64,000 bases of DNA from Leptolyngbya iicbica LK (GCF_004212215.1 NZ_QVFV01000006.1:1-64000); one strand, 5' to 3'. Shown: positions 37,379-47,583, numbered from the stretch's first letter. Notes: generated by a model not told the origin, from the letters alone. Numbers and translations: made by a program.

Positions 37379-37528
37379 CTAGTAAAAGCTCAACCAGCCG
37401 ACGACATCCACTGGCGCGGGCAACATTTCGCCGCGAAAGTCGAGCAACTGCACCAGCAATAGGTAGCCAATCGCGAGCAACAGCGACAAGGCCCCGGTAA
37501 TAATTGCGACAATTTTAGAACGAGTCAT
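37379..37528 (-). CDS. Small single-helix membrane protein (49 aa)
   Basis: The minus-strand frame starts at the ATG at 37528 (an adjacent ATG at 37531 would add one residue). It reads MTRSKIVAIITGALSLLLAI, then GYLLLVQLLDFRGEMLPAPV and DVVGWLSFY. One N-terminal transmembrane helix is followed by a short conserved-looking LLDFRGEM segment. The composition is clearly protein-like and I believe similar short proteins are annotated in other cyanobacteria. It is divergent from the ABC ATPase gene. Role unknown. Confidence 0.7.
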   Translation of the reverse strand: MTRSKIVAIITGALSLLLAIGYLLLVQLLDFRGEMLPAPVDVVGWLSFY

Positions 37529-37639
37529 CATGGTTCGATTTCCGATACCCTAAAATACGGCTTTTCGACTGTGGATGGCGTGCCTCCGCCAATTGGGTGG
37601 CATCTGCTTAGTCCCAGCCTGACATAAAACGGTACTGCC

Positions 37640-38611
37640 ATGAGTGCTTCAGCTCCCAGCTTTGTTGCCCCCCCCACGGCCCCCACCGCCGCCGTGGTCG
37701 AGACGTATCAGCTCACCAAGACCTATCGCACCGGGTTTTGGCTCAACCAGATGGTGACGCCCCTCAGACAATGCGACCTGGCGGTGCAACCGGGGGAAAC
37801 CTTTGGCCTGTTAGGGCCGAACGGAGCCGGCAAAACCACTCTGCTCAAACTGTTGCTCGGTATTGTGCGGCCCACCAGCGGTCGCGGCACGTTGTTGGGC
37901 CATCCCCTCGGCGATCGCGGCGTCAAACATCGCATTGGCTACCTGCCCGAAAATCCCTACTTTTATGACTATCTTACGGGAGAAGAGCTGTTAGCGTATA
38001 CCGCTGGCTTGTTTGGGTTGTCAGCCACTCAGCGGCGGCAGCGCATCGCGGAACTGTTGGACATGGTGGGCCTGGATGCTAAAGCGATCGCCAAAAAGCC
38101 GCTCAAAAAATATTCCAAAGGCATGTTGCAGCGGGTAGGGTTAGCGCAAGCGCTGATCAATGACCCCGAGGTGGTGTTTTTAGATGAGCCGATGTCGGGG
38201 CTTGACCCCATGGGACGCTTTCGGGTGCGGGAGGTGATTTTGGCCCTCAAAGCTAAGGGCAAGACCATCTTCTTTAACAGTCATGTCTTGGCCGATGTGG
38301 AGACGATCTGCGATCGCGTGGCCTTGCTCGATCAGGGTGAGCTGCTCTGCGCAGGCACGCTGGATGAACTGCTGGGTCAGTCGAACCAGTATCAAGTTTC
38401 GGGGCGCGGCGGCAATCTCAACATCTTGCAGCAGTGGATCACGCAGCTGCAATTTGAGCAAGGACTATGGCACGGCACCCTCAACGGTGCCCCCCATGAC
38501 TTTATGTCCAGTCTGCGGGGGATGGGCGGCACATTGGTCACCATGCAGCTCGCACGCCCGACGTTAGAAGACTTCTTTATTGAACGCATCAATCAGCGTC
38601 GCGAGGCTTAA
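37640..38611 (+). CDS. ABC transporter ATP-binding protein (CcmA/Gld type)
   Basis: A 323-residue ATPase. After a Pro/Ala-rich N-terminus, Walker A is [12 protein letters not shown], the signature is [11 protein letters not shown], Walker B is [13 protein letters not shown] and the switch His lies in [10 protein letters not shown]. The core is typical of ABC-2 exporters. The C-terminal ~90 residues are a less conserved regulatory domain. No permease gene follows in this window: the next gene is hpsA after a 353-base gap. Substrate unknown. Confidence 0.92.
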   Translation: MSASAPSFVAPPTAPTAAVVETYQLTKTYRTGFWLNQMVTPLRQCDLAVQPGETFGLLGPNGAGKTTLLKLLLGIVRPTSGRGTLLGHPLGDRGVKHRIGYLPENPYFYDYLTGEELLAYTAGLFGLSATQRRQRIAELLDMVGLDAKAIAKKPLKKYSKGMLQRVGLAQALINDPEVVFLDEPMSGLDPMGRFRVREVILALKAKGKTIFFNSHVLADVETICDRVALLDQGELLCAGTLDELLGQSNQYQVSGRGGNLNILQQWITQLQFEQGLWHGTLNGAPHDFMSSLRGMGGTLVTMQLARPTLEDFFIERINQRREA

Positions 38612-38964
38612 CCCTGACCCTGTATTTTTACGGAGCTTACGTACAAATACGGAGACTTTCCAGGTTTTTTAATGTAACAAATGTTTTGACGGGTACTGAT
38701 CGTTTTGCTAGAACGGATGGGTACCTTCTTTTTAACGTCGCCCTTACAAAAGGTGGCAATTTGTAAAAGATTCGCTAAGATTCTTCAGGGTTACGGTACG
38801 GTGAGTAGCTTTTGTCAACGCTAGTCTCACTCCCATCTACAGGATTTCACACGCTGAGTCATTGCCGGATACTTTTTGCGCTGGTTAGCTACCATAGGGG
38901 CTGCCAGCGATTTTCGCAGTGAACTCTTTGATATATCTCGGACTTGCTAATAGGGTGAGCCAAC
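38612..38964. other. Upstream region of hpsA
   Basis: 353 bases without a gene. It contains AT-rich segments (TTTTTTAATGTAACAAATG near 38670) and a sequence AAGATTCGCTAAGATTC with an internal direct repeat near 38768-38785. In Nostoc punctiforme the hps genes are induced in hormogonia by a sigma-factor cascade; I cannot identify a matching promoter here. Confidence 0.4.
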
Positions 38965-41900
38965 ATGATGCCTAATCGTCACACCTCCCGGAAATCGAGT
39001 CGCGCCCAGCGCTTGTTTAAGCAATTTATGAAGGGCGTTTTTCGTTCGCTTTGGTGGTTTAGCGGGCGGCGACACCGCTCCACGGCCCGAGCGGGCTTTG
39101 TCTTTCCGACGACGTTGTTGCTGTTGTTAATGGTGACGCTGACCGCGACCGCGCTCACCTATCGCACGTTTAGCCGCAGCAGCCAGGTTATCACCCAGCG
39201 CCAACAGCAAGTTGTTTACAATGCGGCGACGCCTGCAATTGATCGGGCGAGAGCAAAAATCGAATTTCTTTTTCAGCAAGACAACCGCATTCCCAGCGGG
39301 GTGCCGCCGAGCGATCGCCTTTCCGATATGTTGCTGCCCGAAGGCTCTCGGGTTTTGCTCAACGAAGACGAAGATCCCCCAGTGCCGTTGGTCGCTAACC
39401 TCTCTGCGGTTGATGGCGATCCGCTTGAAGATCCTTACACGTTGCCAGGTGAAGATCGTCTTGACATCAACCGCGATGGCACCTTAGACAACGCTTGGAT
39501 CTTCGACTCTGGGCAAGATGTAGACGGCGACGGCATCAACGAAAAAGTTATTTATTCATTAATCCTGGATGACCAGGGGCCGGGCGCGACCCCGTTTGAT
39601 GATGACGATGCTGTTTTCATGACGGATGCCGATGACGCAGCTAAGGCAGAAGCCCTGGTGACTCGGACTGGGCCGCTGGCTACTACAGAGGCGACTCCTT
39701 TATGTAAAGCAGCGATCGCTGAAGGCGGTTGGCAAATTGTGTCGGCTGGCGATAACGCCAACCTGCAAAAGAACTTTCAGGTCAACGCTTTGGTCGTGCC
39801 CAGTCGCGGGCGGACTCAAAGCATCGAAACCTTGGAATTTCAGCAGTCCCGCATTGCCGCTAGAGCCAATAAGTGGGGCGCTTGGTTCCGTTACGACCTC
39901 GAACTGCACCCTGGTCAACCCTTCAACTGGAATGGGGCGATGCACGCCGACGGCAACATTGTGCTAAATGGCCGCATCGAGCCTTTCATGGTGAGTTCAG
40001 AAAAATCTTGTGTCTACAGTCAAGAATCATCAGAAATCACCCTCGGTGAATTTAATAATGACGGCGTTGATGGCATTTTGGTGGGCGACCCCAACGCAGC
40101 TGAAGCGGGTACCCTGGGAGACTTTCAGGGGCAGGCAATCATCGCTTCCACACGTGACAACGCTTACACTGGCGCCAGTATACCGGTGCATATCTTCTCC
40201 ACTGATGATGATCCGCCCAATAGACAAAACCTGACTCAAAATAACGACTCAGTGAACGGCGGGTTGCCCTCAGAGGTGGCCATGAATCCGCTGATTTTGT
40301 TCGCCCAAGACCAAGAATCACACGTCGACCCCACTACTTGGACCCGCCCTGGGGCTTGGGAAAACAGTAATTTCGTGAATGGTGCACGCATTATTAACGA
40401 TTCTGTTTCCCGACCGTTTGTAGACGACTTCTTTCGGGCCGACGATCGCTGGGGACCAAAACCTCGCTACGATGCCACCGACCCCACGCTAGACATCACC
40501 ACGTTGCCAAACATTTCGATTGGGGATGATATTGAAGACACGACGAATACCGACTACGATGCCGCCACTGACGCCAGACTGACCAATTCGGTTGATGGTT
40601 TAGACGGCTATTGGGAGCGTCAGGCCGTCCGAACGGGGATGCGAATCGTCGTGGGACAACGGCTGGAACTGGGAAATGCCAACGGCTGGGGCTATGACCC
40701 GACTCCTGAGTATGCCGCTTATACGCTACCAGCAGCTTCGGTAGGCGACCCTCTATACCCGCCCAAAGATCTTGACTACACGGCCAACACTCGGATTGGC
40801 GGGCCTAATGAGCAGCTCCACCGCAAGTCACTGCGCGATAACCTGGCCGCTGTGCAGGGCATGGTGGTCTACCACTACCAAATCAACGATGGCAGGTTTC
40901 CGGCGGCTTGTATGGCGGCTACCGCCCACCCCGGTACAGAACAAACCATCATCAACAGCCGCACTTTTAACAACTACCCCGTATCGGGCGAGTTAAAGGC
41001 CGATTTCTTTACGGGTAACGGCACTAACGGTTTGGAGTTTGGATTTCCCGCTGACTATGACACCGAAGATGAATTTAAGACGCAGTTAGATGAGGATGAC
41101 CCGCTCGGCAAAGCACTGCGTAATTGGGCTTACTTTGCTGGCGATCCCCTAGGTGGTGCGCCTTCGTTCAGTCCTGTGCAAGAAACCACCACCACTGAGG
41201 AGGTGGACGATCCGGACTCGACAGACCCTGCCGATACCATTACGGTCACTAACTACGGCCAAGTGCATCCGGCTCCTTACATGAGCATGTGGGGCGATGC
41301 GTCAAACCTGCGCCGCATTTTTGATGACTACCTCGATAACACAACCACGACTTTCACCTACGACGATCTCAGCGTGGCTGACAAAACGACGCTACATAGT
41401 GCTGCCTGCACGATTAGCCTATTGGCTTACAACGTCGATACAGCCATCGCCGAGTACGAGTCTGTGGCAGGGGAGAATCTTACGGACGTTGGAGAGCAAT
41501 TCTGGAAATTCATAAACCCTGGTAGTCCTGATGATCTGAGTGATCTTGTAGGCGCAACTTACGACACTTTCCCAGCCACTCATCCGCTGTATCCTAATGA
41601 GCCAATTATCTTGACACCAGGGATTCCAGAAAGAGATGACTGGGTCGATCCTAATCACACTGGGACAACGGGTAACACCTGTATCGACGTTGCTGATACA
41701 GATTCCGAAGATTTTGAAGAGGGCTGCGATGAAAGAGATTACTACGACCAGTTCACTCCAGAAGATTTCATTCGGGCTTACATAGCCAAGAACAGCAACA
41801 ATGCGACTCGCCTGGCTACGGCTTTAACCGATGTTCAAAAAATTCAGAGCTTTATTGGCGGCTACCAAATTCTGAGAGACAGAGCATTAGGATTTGTTCG

Positions 41901-43974
41901 CGGCCCCATTCCGTCAGGTCTTGGTTTAGAGCCAGGAGACCAGGTGCAGTGGGATGCCAATGAATCAGTCACGTTACCTGGCGATGCTGCTCAAACCAGA
42001 GACAAGAAGTATTCCTCAACTTGTGACCCGGACATCTTTACCGGGATTGGTGGTTCAGGAGTTGGTAAAGCAACTAAGAAAATTGGTCTAGCAGTAGCGT
42101 TCTGCTCAACTAAGCTTGACACCAAATATCCCTCGCTGTACTACCTCTTCCCGCTCGTTGATCATGGCCATGGGGGGGCTAACTCCGGTGGCTTTGACCA
42201 TACCCAACCGGCTGGGGCAGAAGAGTACATTGATAACGAGTACGTCAGAGACACTAACGATGGCGCAGATCGTTACAAAATTATCGATACCGGCACTCCG
42301 GCTAGTGGAGCTGATCCTGAAGTGCCAGCTGTCCCCCAAGACGTCAGTGACATTGCTGCCGCTCCGGTCGATGTAGTGGGCAATTGGGTACTTCCGATTG
42401 ATACCACCGTCCAAACCGAACTCAACGATCCGGATGCTCAGCCCTTCCGCATTAGCTTGGGTGCCATAGGCTACGATGTGCCCTTCCTTGATAAAGGAAT
42501 GTTCGATGGCCGCGAATTGCTCAATATTCGCGTCTTGGATATCGACTTAGAGGCTTTGATCGGCAACACCACAGATGGTGGCGACTACTGGCTCTCGGCT
42601 GATATCACCAATCGAGCCGAAGGCGTTGTCTACGCCTTCCGCGAAGATGCCGTCCGCGAAGACGAAATTGTCCGGGCCCAAGCCTCGGGCGTCACCTTTA
42701 CGGACTGTATGGAGGCCGATACCGGTGAAGACCTGATCTTTGCCCTCGAACGAGAGCCTGCTTGTTTGATGAACTTTGCTGAGGAGGCCCAAGATCCGCC
42801 CCTTACCGATGAGGGCATTAGCCTCAAACCCGTCGATTTCATTCCCGATGGTGATCGGCGTTCCTATGGTTTCCGCCTTCGCACCCTCAGCGGTGATCCG
42901 GCTGACTTTAGCGGCGGCGACCCAGATGCCGATGATGCTCGCAGAGTCGGTATGACCTTTGTGACCGACAATAGCGTCTACATCTTGGGCAACTTTAACC
43001 CCCACAGCAGCGATGGCGGCGTCACTAACTTGCTAGAAGAGTTTGACGAAACTATCTTGGGCGGGGCGTTTGGTTTCAACGATTTCTACGGTGGCAATCG
43101 TGAAACCCTCAATACCGACACTTTCGCTAACTTAAGTGCCGACCATTGGCGCCCCGTTGAGGTGTTGTCAGACTCTATGAGCATCTTGTCCAACAGTTTT
43201 AGAGACGGGGCGATTTCGGACATGGTGACGATCAGAGATGGTCAGGCAGCCAATATGACCTCTTACACCAATCAGACCCGTCCCGACTTGAATGGCGATC
43301 GGCCCCTTGCCAACTGGTGGGTGCAAGAAGACCCTGACGATCCGAATTCACCCTTGTGGATTGATCGCAACGGCGTTTACTACTGGACGGGAAATGCTGC
43401 CAATACGGTCAGGCCCTTTTATGACCAATTCACCACCGACGACACCGCCGACCGCGGCTGGATCGAGCACAACGATGGCAACAACCGGGGCAATAACGTG
43501 CAGGTACCCGTTCAAGACGATATCTACGTCAACGCGATCTTCGTCAGCGGCATCGTACCCCGGCGTCCGAGACAAGGCTATGGCGGCTTGCATAACTATC
43601 CCCGCTTCTTAGAAGACTGGGTCGACAAGAATGTCAACATTCAGGGGGCGTTCCTCCAGCTCAACTTCTCAACCGCAGGAACTGGGCCTTATGAGCAAGA
43701 AGCCTTCGAACCGGGTCAAAATACGGTCAACCGAGAGGATATTGATTATTACGAGGCTCCTAATCGACGTTGGGGCTATGATGTGGGCCTTTTGTATGTG
43801 CCGCCGTCGGCAGCAGCCCGCCGCTTTGTCAGCCTGGGCAATGCCCGCAGCGAGTACTATCGCGAGATTCCGGCTGATGACCCCTACATCGAGCAACTGA
43901 AATGTGCTGTCGATACGGACGGTGACGTGGTGTTGACCAATGCCAATGGTGACCCACTGTTTGACTGCCCATAG
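38965..43974 (+). CDS. hpsA: Hormogonium polysaccharide biosynthesis protein HpsA
   Basis: A 1669-residue protein. A basic N-terminus (HTSRKSSRAQRLFKQF and following) leads to a pilin-like hydrophobic helix (FVFPTTLLLLLMVTLTATAL, residues ~46-65). The very long, Asp-rich extracytoplasmic part then begins RQQQVVYNAATPAIDRARAK, a conserved HpsA feature. Acidic DxDGD-type stretches (VDGDGINE) could bind calcium. In Nostoc punctiforme hpsA is needed for hormogonium polysaccharide and gliding. It is followed at once by three pseudopilin genes, the known hpsBCD order. Start ATG-ATG, with AGGGTGAG upstream. Confidence 0.92.
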   Translation: MMPNRHTSRKSSRAQRLFKQFMKGVFRSLWWFSGRRHRSTARAGFVFPTTLLLLLMVTLTATALTYRTFSRSSQVITQRQQQVVYNAATPAIDRARAKIEFLFQQDNRIPSGVPPSDRLSDMLLPEGSRVLLNEDEDPPVPLVANLSAVDGDPLEDPYTLPGEDRLDINRDGTLDNAWIFDSGQDVDGDGINEKVIYSLILDDQGPGATPFDDDDAVFMTDADDAAKAEALVTRTGPLATTEATPLCKAAIAEGGWQIVSAGDNANLQKNFQVNALVVPSRGRTQSIETLEFQQSRIAARANKWGAWFRYDLELHPGQPFNWNGAMHADGNIVLNGRIEPFMVSSEKSCVYSQESSEITLGEFNNDGVDGILVGDPNAAEAGTLGDFQGQAIIASTRDNAYTGASIPVHIFSTDDDPPNRQNLTQNNDSVNGGLPSEVAMNPLILFAQDQESHVDPTTWTRPGAWENSNFVNGARIINDSVSRPFVDDFFRADDRWGPKPRYDATDPTLDITTLPNISIGDDIEDTTNTDYDAATDARLTNSVDGLDGYWERQAVRTGMRIVVGQRLELGNANGWGYDPTPEYAAYTLPAASVGDPLYPPKDLDYTANTRIGGPNEQLHRKSLRDNLAAVQGMVVYHYQINDGRFPAACMAATAHPGTEQTIINSRTFNNYPVSGELKADFFTGNGTNGLEFGFPADYDTEDEFKTQLDEDDPLGKALRNWAYFAGDPLGGAPSFSPVQETTTTEEVDDPDSTDPADTITVTNYGQVHPAPYMSMWGDASNLRRIFDDYLDNTTTTFTYDDLSVADKTTLHSAACTISLLAYNVDTAIAEYESVAGENLTDVGEQFWKFINPGSPDDLSDLVGATYDTFPATHPLYPNEPIILTPGIPERDDWVDPNHTGTTGNTCIDVADTDSEDFEEGCDERDYYDQFTPEDFIRAYIAKNSNNATRLATALTDVQKIQSFIGGYQILRDRALGFVRGPIPSGLGLEPGDQVQWDANESVTLPGDAAQTRDKKYSSTCDPDIFTGIGGSGVGKATKKIGLAVAFCSTKLDTKYPSLYYLFPLVDHGHGGANSGGFDHTQPAGAEEYIDNEYVRDTNDGADRYKIIDTGTPASGADPEVPAVPQDVSDIAAAPVDVVGNWVLPIDTTVQTELNDPDAQPFRISLGAIGYDVPFLDKGMFDGRELLNIRVLDIDLEALIGNTTDGGDYWLSADITNRAEGVVYAFREDAVREDEIVRAQASGVTFTDCMEADTGEDLIFALEREPACLMNFAEEAQDPPLTDEGISLKPVDFIPDGDRRSYGFRLRTLSGDPADFSGGDPDADDARRVGMTFVTDNSVYILGNFNPHSSDGGVTNLLEEFDETILGGAFGFNDFYGGNRETLNTDTFANLSADHWRPVEVLSDSMSILSNSFRDGAISDMVTIRDGQAANMTSYTNQTRPDLNGDRPLANWWVQEDPDDPNSPLWIDRNGVYYWTGNAANTVRPFYDQFTTDDTADRGWIEHNDGNNRGNNVQVPVQDDIYVNAIFVSGIVPRRPRQGYGGLHNYPRFLEDWVDKNVNIQGAFLQLNFSTAGTGPYEQEAFEPGQNTVNREDIDYYEAPNRRWGYDVGLLYVPPSAAARRFVSLGNARSEYYREIPADDPYIEQLKCAVDTDGDVVLTNANGDPLFDCP

Positions 43975-44019
43975 TGACTGTGACTGGCCTTCTACTGAGT
44001 CTTATCGAGGAGCAAACCC

Positions 44020-44817
44020 ATGAACATACCTTGGGCTCGACGACATTTCCGCCCAATACATCGACCACCAGTGATGCCCTTAAACGGGTTAACCGCCAAT
44101 CAAGCGAGCGTAGCTGGGCTAACGCTATTGGAGTGTTTAGCTGCCATTGTGGTGGTCGGCATGATTGGGGCTGCCATCACGCCAGTGTTGGTGTTATCGG
44201 TAGCGACACGGGTGCAAAGTCAAAAAGCTGAACAGGCACTTGCTGTGGCGCAGGGAGAAATTGACCGCGTCCGAGTCATCCTCGAACAAGGGGGCGATCG
44301 TGCCGATGCCTTGAGAGATTTAGACCCAGCGGCGACCTCTCCTCCCCCGGCCAATCCCTTGCCCACAGCAGCAGGGTCTACCATCACTGAGGTGCCAGCC
44401 CCGACCGCTCCCGCCGTGCCAATTTTGCCTGCCGATGTCAGCGCTGATTTTGATCAGCCAACTCAAACAATTGCTGTGTTTGTCGACCCCACTGATGACC
44501 CCACCGATCCAGATGATGCCGACTTTGCGGTTCAGCGGTTCCGCGTAGAAGCCCCGGATGTGGAGCGGGGGTTTTACATCGGCGTTCGCGTCTATGACTA
44601 TCAAGCCATTGTCGACGGCGACAATCTCGGCATCAATGAAGGTTCTTTGGGCTTGACCAGCAGTCAGGGAGAGCGTGTGAGAGCGCCCATGGCCGCGTTA
44701 TACTCCACGGCCTTCGTTACCGCTGAGGGGACAGCTTTTTGCAATTACATTGATTTCGATGATGCAGCTGGGGGCACAACGACAGCAGATGATGATAAGC
44801 CCCTTGGCTGCGAATAA
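44020..44817 (+). CDS. hpsB: Pseudopilin HpsB
   Basis: 265 residues with a long leader ending in the prepilin cleavage motif AG/LTLLE (Gly33-Leu34, Glu38 at +5) and the N-terminal helix CLAAIVVVGMIGAAI. After it come a Pro/Ala-rich linker (residues ~110-150) and a beta domain ending in two cysteines. This is a type IV pilin-like minor subunit, cut by PilD. It lies 45 bases after hpsA and 8 before hpsC. In Nostoc punctiforme the equivalent supports polysaccharide export. Confidence 0.88.
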   Translation: MNIPWARRHFRPIHRPPVMPLNGLTANQASVAGLTLLECLAAIVVVGMIGAAITPVLVLSVATRVQSQKAEQALAVAQGEIDRVRVILEQGGDRADALRDLDPAATSPPPANPLPTAAGSTITEVPAPTAPAVPILPADVSADFDQPTQTIAVFVDPTDDPTDPDDADFAVQRFRVEAPDVERGFYIGVRVYDYQAIVDGDNLGINEGSLGLTSSQGERVRAPMAALYSTAFVTAEGTAFCNYIDFDDAAGGTTTADDDKPLGCE

Positions 44818-44825
44818 AGCTAAAT

Positions 44826-45890
44826 ATGATGTCTCACGAGGTGTCGTCGCCCATGTTTTTCAAATCCGCTAAACGCCATCTGCATAGACTGTGTGCCCCG
44901 ACTCCCCCGAGTCAACAATGCGGCTTCACCCTGATTGAGTTGCTCGTGTCGATTATCGTAGGGGCAATCATTGTTTCGTCGATGCTCTTTTTAGTGCTTG
45001 AGCTCCTCAAAGTGAGTAAGCGCGAAGAAGTGTTGACCATAACGCAACAAGACATGCGTCGAGCTTTGGCATATATGGCAAGTGATGTGGGCGAAGCGGA
45101 TTATGTATATGCTGATCCGGCACAAGTTACTAGGATTGCCACTGAAGTGGAGGGCGATCCCAGATGGCCAGCAGGGGCTACTCCGGTCCTCGCGTTTTGG
45201 CGACTCGACCCGATTGATATGGGTGATTTACCCGCCAATCCCGCCCCTTACAACGAAAATGACCCAGACGGTTGCATTGCCGAGTTTGACGGAGATAGAG
45301 AGAGCGAATGCAGCACATTAAAGATTCGCCAGAGCGCCTACAGCCTAGTGATTTATCTGATTGCGGAAAACGACGAGACGGGAATCTGGGAAGGGCCAGC
45401 TCGCATTATTCGCTATGAGTTGCCTAAATACAGCGACGTAGAAGAACTGTTGCAAACGGTTGGCTACGATGACCCCAGTATTGATAATCCCAATGCTGAC
45501 GATGGCTCATTTGCCGACTGGGTCGTCATCAACGGGCCACCTGAAGGCAATGCTCAGGTACTCACTGATCATGTCGATTTAACTGATGCTGCAGCTGATT
45601 GGGTAGATTGCCCGGATGTAGGCGCATATCTTCGAGTGCCAGAAATCGACAATACTCAAGATCCGCTCAATAGCTTTTATGTCTGCGCTCGCATCGGCGA
45701 TGACATTGATCAGATTGACGGACAAGATGTACGGGTAGGTAGTCTCAGTCAAAGCTTGATTATTAACCTAACCGGCAATATCGAACAAAGTCCAGCGACT
45801 GCCGCTTCGAGTGAATCCAGTAAGTTGCCAGCTCTGCAATCAGAGGTCCTGGTTCGAGGCGTTATCGAAAAACGCGTTACCGGCGACTGA
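44826..45890 (+). CDS. hpsC: Pseudopilin HpsC
   Basis: A 354-residue prepilin-like protein. The cleavage site is CG/FTLIE (Gly33-Phe34, Glu38), followed by the helix LLVSIIVGAIIVSSMLFLVL. The large C-terminal domain is Asp-rich and has four or more cysteines (GCIAEF, ECSTLK, VDCPDV, YVCARI). The size exceeds a typical pilin, as in GspK/PilX-type minor pseudopilins. The in-frame ATG at 44853 is an alternative start. Same operon as hpsA and hpsB. Confidence 0.86.
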   Translation: MMSHEVSSPMFFKSAKRHLHRLCAPTPPSQQCGFTLIELLVSIIVGAIIVSSMLFLVLELLKVSKREEVLTITQQDMRRALAYMASDVGEADYVYADPAQVTRIATEVEGDPRWPAGATPVLAFWRLDPIDMGDLPANPAPYNENDPDGCIAEFDGDRESECSTLKIRQSAYSLVIYLIAENDETGIWEGPARIIRYELPKYSDVEELLQTVGYDDPSIDNPNADDGSFADWVVINGPPEGNAQVLTDHVDLTDAAADWVDCPDVGAYLRVPEIDNTQDPLNSFYVCARIGDDIDQIDGQDVRVGSLSQSLIINLTGNIEQSPATAASSESSKLPALQSEVLVRGVIEKRVTGD

Positions 45891-45941
45891 TTCAGGGTGC
45901 CCGATCTCTTGCTTCAAACAGTCTTTGTCTTGGTAGTTAAC

Positions 45942-46559
45942 ATGTTTCTCCTGTCGTCCAAACACAAGCCATCAGAAGCCGGATTCACAATCCTAGAAGT
46001 CTTGGTGGTGGTTATTATTGTCGGGATCTTGGCCGCGATCGCGGCCCCCAGTTGGCTAGCCTACGCCACCCGCCAGCGCGTCCGCGCTGTTGAATCCGAC
46101 CTTGTGCAAGTGCTTAAACAGGCTCAGCAAGACGCGATCGCTCAGCGCACTCAGGTCACCGTCCGCATTGACGAAGCCGAGACGTTGCCCACTGTCACCA
46201 CAGTGGTTGGGCCGATTGCGGCAGGTGCAGATATTGCCACAGTTGATGGCTTTGAAGAAAGGCTTGGCCCTAATGAGCTACGGGACGGCATGATTACTCT
46301 AGATGCCAGCTCTCCCTCTGTGGCACCGGGCGGCGACCCCGAAGCGACCACCGCCATAACCTTTGACTATCAGGGCATGGTGAGACTAGGGCCAGCCAAT
46401 ACCACCGCCCAAGAATTACCCTTTGTCGTTAAAATCAATCCTGCCAATAATGACGGCATTCAGTCCTGTGCCGTGGTCACGACGATACTCGGTGGAGTCA
46501 TGTCCTTTGAAGATGATACTTGCGACAATGATGCCGCCGCTTGGCAAGATGTCTTATAA
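45942..46559 (+). CDS. hpsD: FimT/GspH-type pseudopilin (HpsD position)
   Basis: 205 residues from the ATG at 45942; an upstream in-frame start at 45897 would add an unlikely hydrophobic leader. The cleavage site is AG/FTILE (Gly14-Phe15, Glu19), then VLVVVIIVGILAAIAAPSWL. The RAVESDLVQVLKQAQQDAIA segment and the two C-terminal cysteines are typical of GspH/FimT minor pseudopilins. It closes the hpsABCD cluster; the symbol is assigned mainly by position. Confidence 0.8.
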   Translation: MFLLSSKHKPSEAGFTILEVLVVVIIVGILAAIAAPSWLAYATRQRVRAVESDLVQVLKQAQQDAIAQRTQVTVRIDEAETLPTVTTVVGPIAAGADIATVDGFEERLGPNELRDGMITLDASSPSVAPGGDPEATTAITFDYQGMVRLGPANTTAQELPFVVKINPANNDGIQSCAVVTTILGGVMSFEDDTCDNDAAAWQDVL

Positions 46560-46633
46560 GCAAACCTTTTCGGCTGTTTGAAATCCCGATTTCTCGAAGA
46601 AACTGGGGTTTTTGGCTATTGAGCCGATCGCTC

Positions 46634-46927
46634 TCATAAACCGAGTTGGGTCAGGCGATCGCTAAAGTCAGCCCAGGGAATGTCGCGTTCCAGATACTGC
46701 GGATTGTCGGGGGTGTAGGGACTTTGTAGGCGATCGATGGTGTCAATGATCGCCGCCTCAGACAAAACGGGAACTTCCGGATCAGCTGCTGTCGGCTTCA
46801 CTAACGAGCTGGAGAAGCCGCGAAACACCACCACAAAATCTTCGTCGCCATCCACCTGGGCGTTGACCATCAACACTTCGTCAGGAAAGCGAAAGGTGTA
46901 CTGTTCGAGTCGTTGAATAGGCAGCAT
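46634..46927 (-). CDS. Small conserved protein (cyanobacterial/plastid type, DUF7734-like)
   Basis: 97 residues reading LEQYTFRFPDEVLMVNAQVD, then DFVVVFRGFSSSLVKPTAAD, VPVLSEAAIIDTIDRLQSPY and NPQYLERDIPW. The FRGFSSSL and DRLxSPYxPxNPxY segments are a pattern I associate with a small family shared by cyanobacteria and plants; the DUF number is from memory. No membrane helices or enzymatic motifs. It ends 26 bases downstream of the DUF3177 gene on the same strand, probably in one transcript. Confidence 0.82.
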   Translation of the reverse strand: MLPIQRLEQYTFRFPDEVLMVNAQVDGDEDFVVVFRGFSSSLVKPTAADPEVPVLSEAAIIDTIDRLQSPYTPDNPQYLERDIPWADFSDRLTQLGL

Positions 46928-46953
46928 GGTCGTGATTGGCGATCGCCCTAACT

Positions 46954-47583
46954 TTAGTTGATCGCTGAACGGCCCTGACGTCCGAGCCGCACAAAGACAA
47001 AGTAACCCAGCACCAGCAGATAAATCAGCAGACCGACGACCCCAAAGAATGCGAGAAACCCATTGGTATAGCCACCATGGAGAATCTCTTTATAGAGCAA
47101 GGGAGGCTGCAACCAAGTTTGACAAGCGGCCCCCGCAAATTGAGCGCGCGAAAACGCACAGGAAATATAAAACGCGAAAAACACGGCTCCTGCCAAACTG
47201 TAGACGCTGACGGCCCAGCGCCAAGCCACAAAGGCAAAGCGTAGCAAGGAGTTCGGTTGCTCACGAATCTCTTCGTTGAGGTCTTCCCAAAACCATAAAC
47301 TGAGGGGAATGAGAATGCGTGCCATCAGGCCCGTGAGAAAGCTGAAAGTCAGGCCACCAATCATCAGATACACCGTGATCATCAGCAAACTCGCCACCCG
47401 CCAGTAGATCGTCAGCAACCGCTGGATGCTTTCATTTTTTTGCACGAAGGCCCAGATCAGCAGAATGAGGGGCAAGAACACCGTGAAGAGCACTGCAATC
47501 CGATAGTCTGCCCAAACGAATTTCTCTAAAGACCACATTTCAGCGGGTTCAGTAGCAGCCAGTAAGGTGGGCAGAGTCAGCAT
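46954..47583 (-). CDS. DUF3177 family membrane protein
   Basis: A 209-residue integral membrane protein with about five hydrophobic segments (IAVLFTVFLPLILLIWAFV, VASLLMITVYLMIGG, WAVSVYSLAGAVFFAFY and FLAFFGVVGLLIYLLVLGYF). The conserved NESIQRLLTIYWRVASLL and LWFWEDLNEE stretches identify DUF3177, a cyanobacterial family of unknown role. Two Cys (CAFSRAQFAGAAC) flank a likely lumenal loop. It is upstream of, and probably co-transcribed with, the 97-residue gene. Confidence 0.9.
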   Translation of the reverse strand: MLTLPTLLAATEPAEMWSLEKFVWADYRIAVLFTVFLPLILLIWAFVQKNESIQRLLTIYWRVASLLMITVYLMIGGLTFSFLTGLMARILIPLSLWFWEDLNEEIREQPNSLLRFAFVAWRWAVSVYSLAGAVFFAFYISCAFSRAQFAGAACQTWLQPPLLYKEILHGGYTNGFLAFFGVVGLLIYLLVLGYFVFVRLGRQGRSAIN

